Origin: DATEDA01 sp963820965
GTDB lineage: Bacteria; Pseudomonadota; Gammaproteobacteria; Burkholderiales; SG8-39
Length of the DNA: 64,000 nucleotides
Assembly (NCBI GenBank): GCA_963820965.1
Contig: CAWGCC010000031.1
Coordinates: 124,001 to 188,000, forward strand
Direction: 5' to 3'
Shown here: one piece after another, positions 63,728-64,000 of the stretch
Numbering within the stretch: position 1 is the stretch's first letter
How the letters are laid out: every line of letters begins with the position of its first letter
Made by a program: the position numbers and the translations under genes
The notes under the pieces: generated by a model
The model's input: only the letters and a program-made list of their open reading frames with translations
Database searches by the model: none
What the model was told of the DNA's origin: nothing

Positions 63728-64000
63728 GAACCGCGTCCGGCACCTGCTCCTCCTTCGCCCGCTGCCGCTCGAGCCTCAGTTCGGAAGCCGCGAGCCGCTG
63801 TGCACGCTCCACGCGCGGCCGCCATCATCCGCCCGATGTTCAGGCTTTCTCCTGAAAAAACAGCGGGCTCCGCGCTTGATCTTTAGCATTTCCGCGGTCA
63901 AGATTCGGGCCACGCGGTGGACGCCCGTTCACCAGCATGAACCGGGGGCAGCGACTGAAAGCGCACGCGGCATCGAACTGGAGCGCGGCCGAATCCGCCG
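63728..64000. other. Right-end sequence, no gene seen
   Basis: No convincing reading frame or RNA gene in the last 273 bp. Short frames on the minus strand (for example one with a Gln/Arg-rich sequence ending near 63591) have no family features. Confidence 0.45.

Overview
The window reads as chromosomal DNA of a high-G+C betaproteobacterium, Burkholderiales/Rhodocyclales-like. Three things point that way. There are many Bug/TctC-type periplasmic receptors: four genes plus one 3' fragment. Two ancestral housekeeping blocks are present: tldD–nitrilase–yhdP/glnE, and rsmI–lpoA–yraN–diaA–dolP, the latter in the E. coli yraLMNOP order. LPS heptose genes (waaF, rfaE2) also occur. This placement is inferred from gene content, not from a database search.

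Layout. 0–8.5 kb: the start of a NuoE/FdsG-like subunit, an α/β-hydrolase, an Asp/Glu-racemase-family protein, sucCD, a DUF2889 protein, glpK and an EF-G paralogue. 8.5–25.3 kb: catabolic genes, namely a sugar/sorbosone dehydrogenase with a cytochrome c, an MDR oxidoreductase, Bug receptors, a NicC-like flavin monooxygenase, GST, serine hydrolase, a LigI-like amidohydrolase, a β-propeller protein, and a three-gene molybdenum hydroxylase operon in the order hcrC–hcrA–hcrB with the diagnostic [4Fe-4S] cysteine spacing of 4-hydroxybenzoyl-CoA reductase. 25.3–38.7 kb: core genes (methyltransferase, tldD, nitrilase, yhdP, glnE, Ldh-type dehydrogenase, ilvE, CHCC zinc finger, waaF).

38.7–49.3 kb is an accessory island of visibly lower G+C. 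It begins at a tRNA 3'-half remnant and contains truncated genes near both edges (metallophosphoesterase and urtA fragments). It carries a formamidase/acetamidase module (fmdB–fmdA–amiS/ureI-like–fmdB) and a regulatory set: a histidine kinase whose input half is a complete NCS1-type permease plus a Cys/His cluster, a translationally coupled REC–degenerate-EAL regulator, and a divergent LuxR-type regulator followed by tandem perfect/near-perfect dyads upstream of the amidase genes. This transporter-kinase-controlled amide module is the most novel part of the window. crcB follows.

49.6–64 kb is core again: a glycine-zipper protein, ybiB, RNase P RNA, DUF3025, pyrC, the rsmI–dolP block with an inserted HIRAN gene, glutathione peroxidase, a ferritin-like desaturase, a 2OG-oxygenase-like gene, GST and rfaE2.

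A recurrent oddity: six otherwise conserved genes (cytochrome c, a Bug receptor, hcrA, hcrC, waaF, diaA) are broken by eight single-base shifts. All eight have the same sign (one extra base). This looks more like systematic sequence error than real decay, but it needs reads to decide.
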